Shown: positions 1 to 7,877 of the stretch, one piece after another
Layout: each line of letters opens with the position of its first letter
How positions within the stretch are numbered: the first letter of the stretch is position 1
Assembly: GCF_943193045.1 (NCBI RefSeq)
Contig: NZ_CALPCN010000004.1
Coordinates: 124,001-188,000 of the forward strand
Length of the DNA stretch: 64,000 nucleotides
Source of the DNA: Pumilibacter muris
GTDB taxonomy: Bacteria; Bacillota; Clostridia; Christensenellales; Pumilibacteraceae
Direction of reading: 5' to 3'
Position numbers and translations under genes: made by a program
The notes under the pieces: generated by a model
Seen by the model: only the letters and a program-made list of their open reading frames with translations
Told to the model about the DNA's origin: nothing
Databases searched by the model: none

Positions 1-1536
1 TTCGCTTACTGTGAAAAGCTCCGCTCGGTTAAAATACCCGCAAGCGTGGATTTTATGGGTAGCAACGTGTTTAAAAACTGCCCTATAAAAGTTGCCGCAC
101 CCAAAAAGGTGGGCGCGGTCGGTTTTGAAATAGCGAATAACGAACTCATTAAATTTAAAGGAACTACCAATACCGCCGTAATACCCGACGGCGTTACGAA
201 GATTGCCGCAAAAGCGTTTTTAAGAAAGAAAAATCTTGAAAGCATTACCATTCCCGCATCCGTCACCTCTATTGCGAACAGGGCAATCGAGGGGTGCGCC
301 AACCTTAAATGTATAAACGTAGACAGCGCAAACACGGCATATCGCTGTGCAGGTAACTGCCTTATAGACGTTAAGAAAAAAGCGGTTGTGTACGGTTTTG
401 CAAACAGCGTAATACCCGACGACGGCAGCGTTACCGCCATTGCGGCAAACGCGTTTGCGGGAGTTGAACTGACCTCCGCGATAATTCCCGACGGCATTAA
501 AACAATAGGCGCGAACGCTTTTAAAGGCTGTGTTAACTTGAAAAATCTTACGCTGCCCGACAGTATAAAGTCTATCGGACCAAGCGCGTTCAAATACTGC
601 AAAGCGCTCGAAAGCATAACGATACCTCAAAAGGTTACGTCGCTCGGCACGGAGTCGTTCGCCGAATGCACGTTGTTAACCGAAATAAATTTTAACGCCG
701 AGTGCAACGACTTTTCTTGCAACAGCGCGTTTGACAACGCGGGTAAAGATTCGTCGGGCGTAGTTCTGAATATAGGTGCGAACGTAAAACGTATTCCCGA
801 CTCTTTTACGATGCCGCAGGTTAATGAAAGAATACCGAATATTGTGCGCGTCGATTTTGCCGAAAACAGCGTTTGCGAATGTATAGGCTCCAACGCGTTT
901 TGGTCGTGCCAGATGTTAAAAAGCGTTAACCTGCCCCAAAGTATAACTGAAATAAAAAGAGACGCATTTCACGGATGTTCCGCGTTAGAACATATCAACA
1001 TTTCCGAAAATATTACGGCAATAGGCGCTTACGCGTTTTACAAATGCAAAAGTCTTAAAGAGATTTACATTCCTGCGGGCGTAACCAAGTTGATATCCGT
1101 ATTCGAAGGTTGCGGCAGTTTGGAAAGCATAATAGTGGCGGAAAATAACCCCGTGTTTCACAGCGCCGGCAACTGTCTTATTGAAACCGAAACAAAAAAA
1201 CTGTTGCGCGGCTGCCACAACAGCGTTATTCCATCGGACGGCAGTGTTAAACGTCTTGACAATTATTCTTTCGATAAATGCAAAAAACTCGAAAGCATTG
1301 TTATTCCCGACGGCGTTATTGAAATTTACAACAACGCATTCAAACAATGCGCAAATCTTAAAAGCGTGACGATTGCAAAAACGGTAACGTATGTTTGCAA
1401 TCCGTATTTTGAAGATTGCGACGAGCTTATTAAAATAACGGCGGATAAAGAGCTACTTGAAAAATACGATTATTTCGGTTTCAAGGGTAAAGAATTCGGG
1501 CTCAAAAACAGACGCGTGGAGTTTTCTTTTCTATAA
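1..1536 (+). CDS. BspA-type leucine-rich-repeat surface protein, 5' truncated by window edge
   Basis: The frame is open from base 1 and the LRR pattern already runs before the first in-window ATG (base 46), so the start lies upstream of the window. About 511 residues are visible. They form repeated LRR_5 (BspA / Treponema pallidum type) units, each with an IPDGV, IPASV or LPDSI strand, a spaced AF..C motif and a CxxL helix; two NCLI segments interrupt the array. No C-terminal sorting signal or membrane segment follows the last repeat, so attachment must rely on the missing N-terminus or on non-covalent binding. The family serves as surface adhesins or scaffolds. A hairpin at 1583 ends the transcript. 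Family call firm, role inferred. Confidence 0.85.
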   Translation, partial: FAYCEKLRSVKIPASVDFMGSNVFKNCPIKVAAPKKVGAVGFEIANNELIKFKGTTNTAVIPDGVTKIAAKAFLRKKNLESITIPASVTSIANRAIEGCANLKCINVDSANTAYRCAGNCLIDVKKKAVVYGFANSVIPDDGSVTAIAANAFAGVELTSAIIPDGIKTIGANAFKGCVNLKNLTLPDSIKSIGPSAFKYCKALESITIPQKVTSLGTESFAECTLLTEINFNAECNDFSCNSAFDNAGKDSSGVVLNIGANVKRIPDSFTMPQVNERIPNIVRVDFAENSVCECIGSNAFWSCQMLKSVNLPQSITEIKRDAFHGCSALEHINISENITAIGAYAFYKCKSLKEIYIPAGVTKLISVFEGCGSLESIIVAENNPVFHSAGNCLIETETKKLLRGCHNSVIPSDGSVKRLDNYSFDKCKKLESIVIPDGVIEIYNNAFKQCANLKSVTIAKTVTYVCNPYFEDCDELIKITADKELLEKYDYFGFKGKEFGLKNRRVEFSFL

Positions 1537-1582
1537 ATTATCAAAATAAGACATTTAAAAGACATTGACGTAAAAATAAAAA

Positions 1583-1614
1583 GCATACCTATTTTTCGGT
1601 ATGCCGAATTTTTG
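1583..1614. terminator. bidirectional intrinsic terminator
   Basis: The stem GCATACC/GGTATGC (1583-1589 with 1598-1604) has an 8-nt loop. On the minus strand it is followed by TTTTTATTTTT, on the plus strand by a shorter T run. It serves the LRR gene from the left and the tRNA-Val transcript from the right. Confidence 0.75.
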
Positions 1615-1726
1615 GTATAGCGGCAAGATTTATACTTGCTTTAAAATCGCCCTCGTATGAATGAGAGTTACGCTATCTTTGCAACCGACAGATACTAACG
1701 TTCATACACAATTACTGCCGACAGCC

Positions 1727-1802
1727 TGGTGGGCAATACAGGACTCGAACCTGTGACTTTCTCCACGTCAAGAAGACACTCTCCCGGCTGAGTTAATTGC
1801 CC
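1727..1802 (-). tRNA. tRNA-Val (anticodon GAC)
   Basis: The minus strand folds into a 76-nt cloverleaf: acceptor GGGCAAT/ATTGCCC, discriminator A with encoded CCA, anticodon loop TTGACGT giving GAC, and T arm ACAGG-TTCGAGT-CCTGT. A second valine tRNA (anticodon CAC) lies at 21476-21550. No other gene overlaps it. Confidence 0.93.
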
Positions 1803-1975
1803 TTACTATAATTGCGCCGCTATGCGGGCGCATATATAATTTTATTATTTTATTGCGATAATGTCAAGTTGTTTAATATGGAAGAGAGCAATTATTCGTA
1901 AATATAAAAACGGTTTCGGCGATAATGTCGAACCCGTTTTTATATTTGGAAATGTTATTTTGTTTACCCGAGCGC

Positions 1976-2599
1976 TTATTCTTCTCCGTAAAGCCTTTCC
2001 CATAGATTCAAAAGTTTTTCGGCGCGTCCGAGCATTTGATTTGCACCTTTCTTTTCGCCGAGTTTTTTATACGGCGCAACATAATCGAGCATTAAATAAA
2101 AATATTTTGCAATTTCTTCTACGGTTCCCGACTGTGCCGCAATAATGTCGTCCGCTCTGTCGCAATCATACGCCATTTTGCTGAGCTTTTTTAAAAATTT
2201 TCCGCGAGCGTACATTATAAACATAAGCCACCCGAACAGAGCGACGGGAATTGTGAAAATCACGGTAAAAAATACGTTTACGGCGAATTGAAACATTTGA
2301 GCGGTACTGAACGACATATCGAGAGAGGCTTCCAACTTTTTCTCGCTTATTTTAATTTTGAGAACGGGAGAGCTCGGGTCGCCGACTTTTTTGATAAGCG
2401 ACAGGTTTGCGGCTATAATAAATCCGCCGAGCACCGACCATAGCGCCGCTATAACTATAAAAGGCGTTACCGCAGATTTGAGCAAATTCATTTTTAGCGA
2501 CAGCGCGAATAAAATTGCGGCAACATACGCTAATATGCTCGGTACGCAAGTAAAGAAAAACAGTTGAATTTTTCCCGATTTTTCGTTTTTGTGTGACAT
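1976..2599 (-). CDS. integral membrane protein, unrecognised
   Basis: 207 residues. The ATG at 2599 is chosen because AGAGGA lies just upstream; an in-frame upstream extension would run through the operator array and is not believed. Hydrophobic segments near residues 11-33, 38-65 and 110-140 predict three or four membrane spans, followed by a charged cytoplasmic tail of about 65 residues. No enzyme motif is visible. It is transcribed divergently from the small HTH repressor at 2714 across three operators, so it is probably that repressor's target. Small repressor/membrane-protein pairs often handle stress or cell-envelope signals, but nothing here fixes the function. Confidence 0.7.
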   Translation of the reverse strand: MSHKNEKSGKIQLFFFTCVPSILAYVAAILFALSLKMNLLKSAVTPFIVIAALWSVLGGFIIAANLSLIKKVGDPSSPVLKIKISEKKLEASLDMSFSTAQMFQFAVNVFFTVIFTIPVALFGWLMFIMYARGKFLKKLSKMAYDCDRADDIIAAQSGTVEEIAKYFYLMLDYVAPYKKLGEKKGANQMLGRAEKLLNLWERLYGEE

Positions 2600-2623
2600 G
2601 ATAAAACCATCCTCTTTGGTATA

Positions 2624-2703
2624 TTTATCGCATATTATGCGATAAATATTATTATACTCGCATAACATGCGATTGTCAAGCAAATAATCACATATTGTGC
2701 GAT
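2624..2703. promoter_or_regulatory. three phased palindromic operators in a divergent promoter
   Basis: Palindromes with core CGCATAnnATGCG begin at 2627, 2657 and 2687, exactly 30 bp apart (about three helical turns). The first extends to a 23-bp palindrome centred on one base. They fill the gap between the divergent membrane protein and HTH gene and are the likely binding sites of the HTH protein. Confidence 0.7.
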
Positions 2704-2713
2704 AATTTCCATT

Positions 2714-2950
2714 ATGAGAGAATTTAACGTAAACAACGAAAATTTGAGAAATATACAAGCGCGTTTGCGCGAGGCTATTGCGCAGAGCGGAATTAAACAA
2801 AACGCGATAGCGAAAGGAATAGGGGTTTCTTACCAAACTGTGTCTAAATATATGAACAACGACGTGTTACCCACTCTCGATAAGCTTGCCAAGCTTTGCG
2901 TTTTAATAGGCGTTTCGTCCGACTATATACTTGGAATAACCGATTTTTAA
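2714..2950 (+). CDS. XRE/Cro-CI family HTH regulator
   Basis: 78 residues, essentially one helix-turn-helix domain: QNAIAKGIGVSYQTVSKYMN carries the recognition helix, and a Cro/CI-type tail reads LCVLIGVSSDYILG. No dimerisation or sensor domain follows. The ATG lies 11 bp after the third operator and has no clear Shine-Dalgarno sequence, so the message may be leaderless or weakly translated. It is divergent from the membrane protein at 1976-2599, and three phased operators between them suggest that it represses both directions. Family call firm; target assignment inferred from position. Confidence 0.85.
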   Translation: MREFNVNNENLRNIQARLREAIAQSGIKQNAIAKGIGVSYQTVSKYMNNDVLPTLDKLAKLCVLIGVSSDYILGITDF

Positions 2951-3061
2951 TCTTTTGCGTTTATTGAAGCGGGCGGTGTTTTTTGCGAGGTATTGCGTTT
3001 AAAATTGCGGGAATAATTTGAGGAGCGGAAAAAATCGGCGCTTATTTAAGAAAGGAAAAAT

Positions 3062-3763
3062 ATGGAGCGAAAGCAAAGAGCAGGAAAATTCATAAAGCGA
3101 GTGCGAAGCGATTATGTTTTTCGCACCTTTGCGATTTCCGCTTTTTCCTTTTTTGTTACCGCCGCATTTACGGCATACAATTTGTTTTTGGGTTTAGCGT
3201 ATAAAGCGGCGTGGAATGTGAGCGTCGCCGCCTATTATGCGGTGCTTGCAGGACTGAGGGCGTATATAGTTCTTTCCGAAAGGCAATTCGTAAAAAAGGG
3301 GCTTACGGCAGGGCAGAAGGAAGAGGAAAGAAAGAATCTGTTTTTTGTGCAAAGCATAATGTTGTTTTTGCTTGATTTTGCCTTGATTGCGCCCATAATC
3401 CTTATGGCGTTACGAAAAAAAGAAATAAATTATTCGGTAATTCCCGCAATCGCTACGGCGGCGTACACCGTTTTCAAAACGGTTATAGCTATAAGAAATT
3501 TTATAAAAGCGGGAAAGTATTCTAATCTTAGCGTAAAAATTCTTAAAAACATAAGCTTTATAGACGCGTTCGTTTCGGTGTTGTCGTTGCAATATATTTT
3601 AATTGTCACGTTCGACGACGGAACAAACGGCAACATGCCTGTGCTTGGAGCCGTTACGTCGGTTGCGATATGGTCGTTCCTTGTTATTATTTCGGTGCTT
3701 TCGGTTGTTCGCGCCGTGCGGATAAGGCACGGGGAACGCGAATCGTCGCAACTCGAAATTTAA
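3062..3763 (+). CDS. polytopic membrane protein, unrecognised
   Basis: 233 residues beginning with a basic stretch, with about six hydrophobic spans (roughly 22-45, 50-70, 95-118, 125-145, 165-185 and 200-222). AAGAAAGGAAAA precedes the ATG. No transporter signature or catalytic motif is visible. It stands between the HTH regulator and the LacI gene, follows both without an obvious terminator, and could be cotranscribed with the HTH gene. Hypothetical membrane protein. Confidence 0.6.
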   Translation: MERKQRAGKFIKRVRSDYVFRTFAISAFSFFVTAAFTAYNLFLGLAYKAAWNVSVAAYYAVLAGLRAYIVLSERQFVKKGLTAGQKEEERKNLFFVQSIMLFLLDFALIAPIILMALRKKEINYSVIPAIATAAYTVFKTVIAIRNFIKAGKYSNLSVKILKNISFIDAFVSVLSLQYILIVTFDDGTNGNMPVLGAVTSVAIWSFLVIISVLSVVRAVRIRHGERESSQLEI

Positions 3764-3828
3764 AACTCGCAACGGGCGTTAATTAAATAATAACAATAAA
3801 ATAATCGAAAGAATTTTCGGAAAAGGTA

Positions 3829-3891
3829 TTGACAAAGCAAAAAAGGTGTGTTATACTAAAAATGTTCTCGTGAACATGTTCGCGCGAACAT
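3829..3891 (+). promoter_or_regulatory. consensus promoter with two LacI-type operators
   Basis: TTGACA (3829-3834), a 17-bp spacer and TATACT (3852-3857) form a near-perfect promoter. Immediately downstream lie two palindromes sharing two bases: 3862-3877 (one mismatch pair) and the perfect ATGTTCGCGCGAACAT (3876-3891). They cover the expected start site, as expected for autorepression by the LacI protein encoded next. Confidence 0.8.
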
Positions 3892-3911
3892 AAAAAATTG
3901 CGGGGTAAAAG

Positions 3912-4907
3912 ATGGTTTCGAGAAGAGACATAGCGGCAAGAGCGGGCGTATCCGAAATGACGGTAACGAGAGTTGTTACCGGAAAGGGGTATGTTTCGGA
4001 AAAAACGCGGCAACTTGTGCAAAAGTGCGTTGACGAAATGAGTTACATACCTAATAAAATCGCCGCTAATCTTGTGAGCAGAAAATCGAACGCAATAGCG
4101 GTTATTTTGCCCGACTTAACAAACCCGTATTATATGCAGCTTGTGGAAGAAATGATTTCCGAAGCGAAAAGGCGGGGTCAAATAGTTATGTTATTTCGCG
4201 CCAACGAGGGCGAAATAAACAGTGTTCTCGACGATATAATTTCAAACCGCGTTTGCGGTGTTGTGAATATGGCGCTGTTCGAAGTGCCTATAAAATATGT
4301 GAAACAAATGCAGGCTATGGGAATGCGTTTGGTTCACGGCGGATATGACGATGATAAGTTTTCGGTTCGTATGAATTACGCTCCCGCCATGAAGCGCGCT
4401 TTTGAATTGTTCAGGCGCGACGGACGCAAAAAGGTGGCGTTTATTGCGGGTTTCGGCGAACATCAAGTTGAGCACGATTCACGCATACGCTTCTTTCGAG
4501 AGTATTGCAAAGAATTCGGTTACGGCGAGGAGTCGTCGCCCATTCTACGCGGCAATTATCCCGCCGAAAAGATTTATGTGGTTGGGCGCACGCTTGCCGA
4601 CGAGCTTCTTAGAGAGCATCCCGACGTAGACGCCGTTTTTTGCTTAAACGATATGATGGCGTTCGGCGCGGTGAACTGTTTTAAAGGAAAAGGGTTGAGT
4701 ATACCGCAAGATATGGCGGTTGTCGGCTTCGACAATCTGCAAATATCCGAATATTTCGACCCGCCGCTAACCACCATTGCCGCCGACATAAAGGCGGAAG
4801 CGAAAGCGTATGTAGACTACATAGGCGGCGACATAGAAGGCGGCGTTTGCACGCTTGATTGCGAATTGCATTTGCGCGAAAGTTTGCGCGGACGGGAGGA
4901 CGAATGA
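3912..4907 (+). CDS. LacI/GalR family transcriptional regulator
   Basis: 331 residues, normal family length. The N-terminal LacI HTH reads VSRRDIAARAGVSEMTVTRV with the hinge helix around residues 45-58 (NKIAANLVSRKS). A periplasmic-binding-protein-like ligand domain follows (VILPDLTNPYY, GFDNLQISEYFDPPLTTI). It heads the carbohydrate operon and overlaps the next gene by the ATGA arrangement, so it is translated with the transporter. Two tandem palindromes over its own promoter indicate autoregulation. Inducer unknown; the downstream secreted hydrolases suggest an oligosaccharide. Confidence 0.92.
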   Translation: MVSRRDIAARAGVSEMTVTRVVTGKGYVSEKTRQLVQKCVDEMSYIPNKIAANLVSRKSNAIAVILPDLTNPYYMQLVEEMISEAKRRGQIVMLFRANEGEINSVLDDIISNRVCGVVNMALFEVPIKYVKQMQAMGMRLVHGGYDDDKFSVRMNYAPAMKRAFELFRRDGRKKVAFIAGFGEHQVEHDSRIRFFREYCKEFGYGEESSPILRGNYPAEKIYVVGRTLADELLREHPDVDAVFCLNDMMAFGAVNCFKGKGLSIPQDMAVVGFDNLQISEYFDPPLTTIAADIKAEAKAYVDYIGGDIEGGVCTLDCELHLRESLRGREDE

Positions 4908-6949
4908 TTAACAAAAAGTTTTTAATAGCCGCCGTAGCGTCCGCTTGCTTGTTTTTTGCGTCGATTGCAATGTTGTGCGTGTCGGTTGCAAAAACCAACC
5001 GCCAAACCGATTTGGGATTCGATTTGCGGCAGTACACCGTAAGCAAAATGTATACCGACAACGAGACTACGCGCATCGCGGGAACGCAGAACGGCGAAAT
5101 TTTCGCGTTCGACACTCACGGCGAAATACAATGGAACGCGGGGCAAATTTACGAACGCGCGGTATACGATATTATACAACACAACGGCGAAGTTTACGCG
5201 GCTTATGCCAACGGTCGCGTGGTGCGGTTTCCCGTGTCTGCCGCCGAAGCGCTCACCGAAGCGGGAGCAACCGAAGAGGCGCAATCCGCTTTTCGTGCTC
5301 AGGTGCGCGAGTATTACGCCGGATATTCTTTCAATTCGGGCGGAAATGTAAAAAACACTCAACTCGCGGTATCTCCCGACGGCGAGAGCCTGTTTTTGCG
5401 CGGCATGTTTAACGACACGAGCCGTGTGAACCGTATTTACAGGTTCGAATTAAGCGGGGGGGGGTCGCATTTGGAAACGGGTACTTCGGCTACGCTCGGC
5501 GGAATGGCTGTGGACGAAGACGGAACCCTTTGGTGGTCGGCTCAAAGCGCGATTTGGCGCCGTAGCGGCGACGCGCGCGAAACCTATGCGGACGCCAACG
5601 AAACTCTGCAAGCAATATCCGTATACGACGGAAATATTTATGCCGTAAGCGGCAGCAACAAGCTATACCGCATTTCTACGCAAGACGTTACCGACACTTC
5701 GGTGTGGGAACTTAAAACCGAATTCGCAACGGGATTCGTTTTTTCCACAGGCAAAAATTTCGTCGCCAAAATAAACAACGGCGGCGTGGCGGTAATCGAC
5801 ACCCAAAAGCACAAAGTAACGCTTTCGATGAACGCGGCGGACAGCGCCAACCTCGTTATGTGGACTGACGACAGTTTTGTTCTGCGCGACGAGTCGGATA
5901 TAACCAACCCGCAAGTTATTTATTATTCTATGTCTTTGGCGAAAAGCATTGCGCTGTTCGCCGTTTTGCGGTGGGTTTTTGTAGCCCTAATGTTGGTGTT
6001 TTTGCTTACCTCGCTATACTTGTGGTTTGCAACGTTCGACGATTTCCGCGAGCGTATTCATAAAAAAGCCCGCGCCTTTTTCCGCGCCTTGTGGCGGTAT
6101 AAATTTATTTATTTAAGTTTGGCGATTCCGTTTTTGCTGTTGCTACTGTTCTACTACATACCCATAGGATTCGGTTTCGGACTTTCATTCTTCGATTACA
6201 TACCGGGCACGCGTTCGGTGTTCGTGGGATTCCGCAATTTCGTTGCGGTGCTCACCTCAGCGCAATTTTGGAAATCGGCGGGAATGATGCTTGTGTTTTT
6301 GCTCGCCGACATTTTGAAAGCTCTCATTCCGCCTGTGCTGCTTGCCGAAGCTATTATGGCGGTGCGCTCGAAACGTTTCTCGCTGTGGGTGCGTATTTTG
6401 CTGTTCGTGCCGGGAATCATGCCCGGCGTTGCAACTACGCTCGTTTGGAGCGCGGGTATTTTCGGCGCGACTCCGAACAGTTTGGTGAACGCGTTTTTGG
6501 GTCTGTTTATGCCGGGATTCGTTAAAAACTGGGTATACAGCGCGTCGCTTTCCACTTCTATGGGCACGCTTATTGCGTTCGGCTTCCCGTGGATAGGCTC
6601 GTATCTTATATTTTACGGCGCAATATCCGGCATAAACGCTTCTGTGTTCGAAGCGTCGAGGCTCGACGGTTGCGGCTGGTTTAGGCGTATCGTAAAAATA
6701 GACATACCGCTTATTTTGCCGCAGTTAAAATATATATTCGTCACTTCGTTTATAGCGTCTGTGCAAAACTACACCAACATTTATGTGTTGCACGGAATAA
6801 ACGGACAAATTCAAACGCCCGCGCTACTTATGTACCGCGAAATTATTAACGCGAACTACGGCGTGGCGAGCGTTATGGGCGTGCTCATATTCCTGTTTTT
6901 GAGCGTGGCTACATTCTTCAATTTCAGAATGCAGTCGGATAAATCTTAA
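4904..6949 (+). CDS. ABC sugar transporter permease with N-terminal beta-propeller (MalF-like fusion)
   Basis: 681 residues. The start at 4904 overlaps the LacI stop (ATGA) and is preceded by GGGAGGA. A signal-anchor helix (about 7-29) leads into an extracytoplasmic segment of about 310 residues with blade-like repeats (GTQNGEIFAFDTHGEIQWNAG, GTLWWSAQSAIWRRSG), resembling PQQ/NHL-type beta-propellers. A further helix near 350-375 joins it to a six-span binding-protein-dependent permease domain. The EAA loop is intact (ASRLDGCGWFRRIVKIDIPLI) for contact with a shared ATPase. Family members normally have about 300 residues, so the propeller is an unusual addition, perhaps sensing or presenting substrate. 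No frameshift seen at the junction. Confidence 0.85.
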   Translation: MINKKFLIAAVASACLFFASIAMLCVSVAKTNRQTDLGFDLRQYTVSKMYTDNETTRIAGTQNGEIFAFDTHGEIQWNAGQIYERAVYDIIQHNGEVYAAYANGRVVRFPVSAAEALTEAGATEEAQSAFRAQVREYYAGYSFNSGGNVKNTQLAVSPDGESLFLRGMFNDTSRVNRIYRFELSGGGSHLETGTSATLGGMAVDEDGTLWWSAQSAIWRRSGDARETYADANETLQAISVYDGNIYAVSGSNKLYRISTQDVTDTSVWELKTEFATGFVFSTGKNFVAKINNGGVAVIDTQKHKVTLSMNAADSANLVMWTDDSFVLRDESDITNPQVIYYSMSLAKSIALFAVLRWVFVALMLVFLLTSLYLWFATFDDFRERIHKKARAFFRALWRYKFIYLSLAIPFLLLLLFYYIPIGFGFGLSFFDYIPGTRSVFVGFRNFVAVLTSAQFWKSAGMMLVFLLADILKALIPPVLLAEAIMAVRSKRFSLWVRILLFVPGIMPGVATTLVWSAGIFGATPNSLVNAFLGLFMPGFVKNWVYSASLSTSMGTLIAFGFPWIGSYLIFYGAISGINASVFEASRLDGCGWFRRIVKIDIPLILPQLKYIFVTSFIASVQNYTNIYVLHGINGQIQTPALLMYREIINANYGVASVMGVLIFLFLSVATFFNFRMQSDKS

Positions 6950-6963
6950 AGAAGGGGGATTAT

Positions 6964-7845
6964 ATGTTAGAGTCCGCAATTTTTGCAAAACGCCGCTCCG
7001 CATTGTTTAAACGCAAGGGCATAGACGGAATCATTGCGCAAGCCGTGCTTGTGCTGTGTTTGGCAATAGTGTTGCTACTCACAATGTTGCCGCTGCTTGT
7101 TACTCTCGTTATGTCGGTAAAAACGCCGCAGGATATTACGCAATATCCCATGTGGACGTTTCCCAAATCGGGTTGGATGTTCTCGAACTACGCGAACGCG
7201 TTTAACGTTCTTATTAAACCTATGCTCAACACGGTTATAATCGATTTGATTAGCACGGTTGTAACGTTATTTTTGAGCTGTTTTGTGGCGTATCTTTTCG
7301 AAAAGAAAAAATTTCCCGGCAGAAAGTTTTTGTTTTTGGTGTTTATTGCGCCTATGCTTGTTCCGTCGGTTGTTGTGCTGTCGCCAACCTATATTGTTGT
7401 GGCTCAGTGGTTGCAACTTAAAGACAACTGGTTGGGTCTTATTTTGCCGTATATAGCGGGCAACCAAATTGCGAGCGTGTTTTTGCTCAGAACGTTTATG
7501 AGCCAACAGCCCGATTCGCTTTACGAAGCCGCAAAGCTCGACGGCGCGAGCACTTTCAGAGTGTTTATGCACATTTGTTTGCCGCTTTCGGTGCCCATTA
7601 TGATGGTGCAGGGAATCAATATATTCGCGGCGATTTATAACGATTATTTGTGGCCGCAACTTCTGTTTCAGGCAGATTTAACCAAAGGCGTGCTCATGCC
7701 GTATTTGCGGAGCGTGGTTGCGTCTTTTACTCAGGGCGTGCAATACGCTATGTATTTGGTAGCAGGCATACCGCTCATTATCACCACCATTATAAGCATT
7801 AAGTTCTTTGTAAACGGTGATTTCGCAAGCGGTATGAAGCTATAA
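6964..7845 (+). CDS. carbohydrate ABC transporter permease (MalG-like, CUT1)
   Basis: 293 residues with about six spans and the EAA loop EAAKLDGASTFRVFMHICLP, which docks on the cytoplasmic ATPase. AAGGGGG precedes the ATG. It sits 14 bp after the propeller-permease gene and 32 bp before the binding-protein gene, so these form one importer. No ATPase gene is present in the window; CUT1 systems of Firmicutes usually share an MsmX/MsmK-type ATPase encoded elsewhere. Substrate unknown. Confidence 0.92.
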   Translation: MLESAIFAKRRSALFKRKGIDGIIAQAVLVLCLAIVLLLTMLPLLVTLVMSVKTPQDITQYPMWTFPKSGWMFSNYANAFNVLIKPMLNTVIIDLISTVVTLFLSCFVAYLFEKKKFPGRKFLFLVFIAPMLVPSVVVLSPTYIVVAQWLQLKDNWLGLILPYIAGNQIASVFLLRTFMSQQPDSLYEAAKLDGASTFRVFMHICLPLSVPIMMVQGINIFAAIYNDYLWPQLLFQADLTKGVLMPYLRSVVASFTQGVQYAMYLVAGIPLIITTIISIKFFVNGDFASGMKL

Positions 7846-7877
7846 ATTATGAAAAATCACTAAAAAGGAGAGAAGTG

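Noticed and set aside
6-1347. Several long minus-strand frames opposite the LRR gene
   Set aside because: Shadow frames from a repetitive gene with biased codons; the plus strand has the clear LRR repeats.
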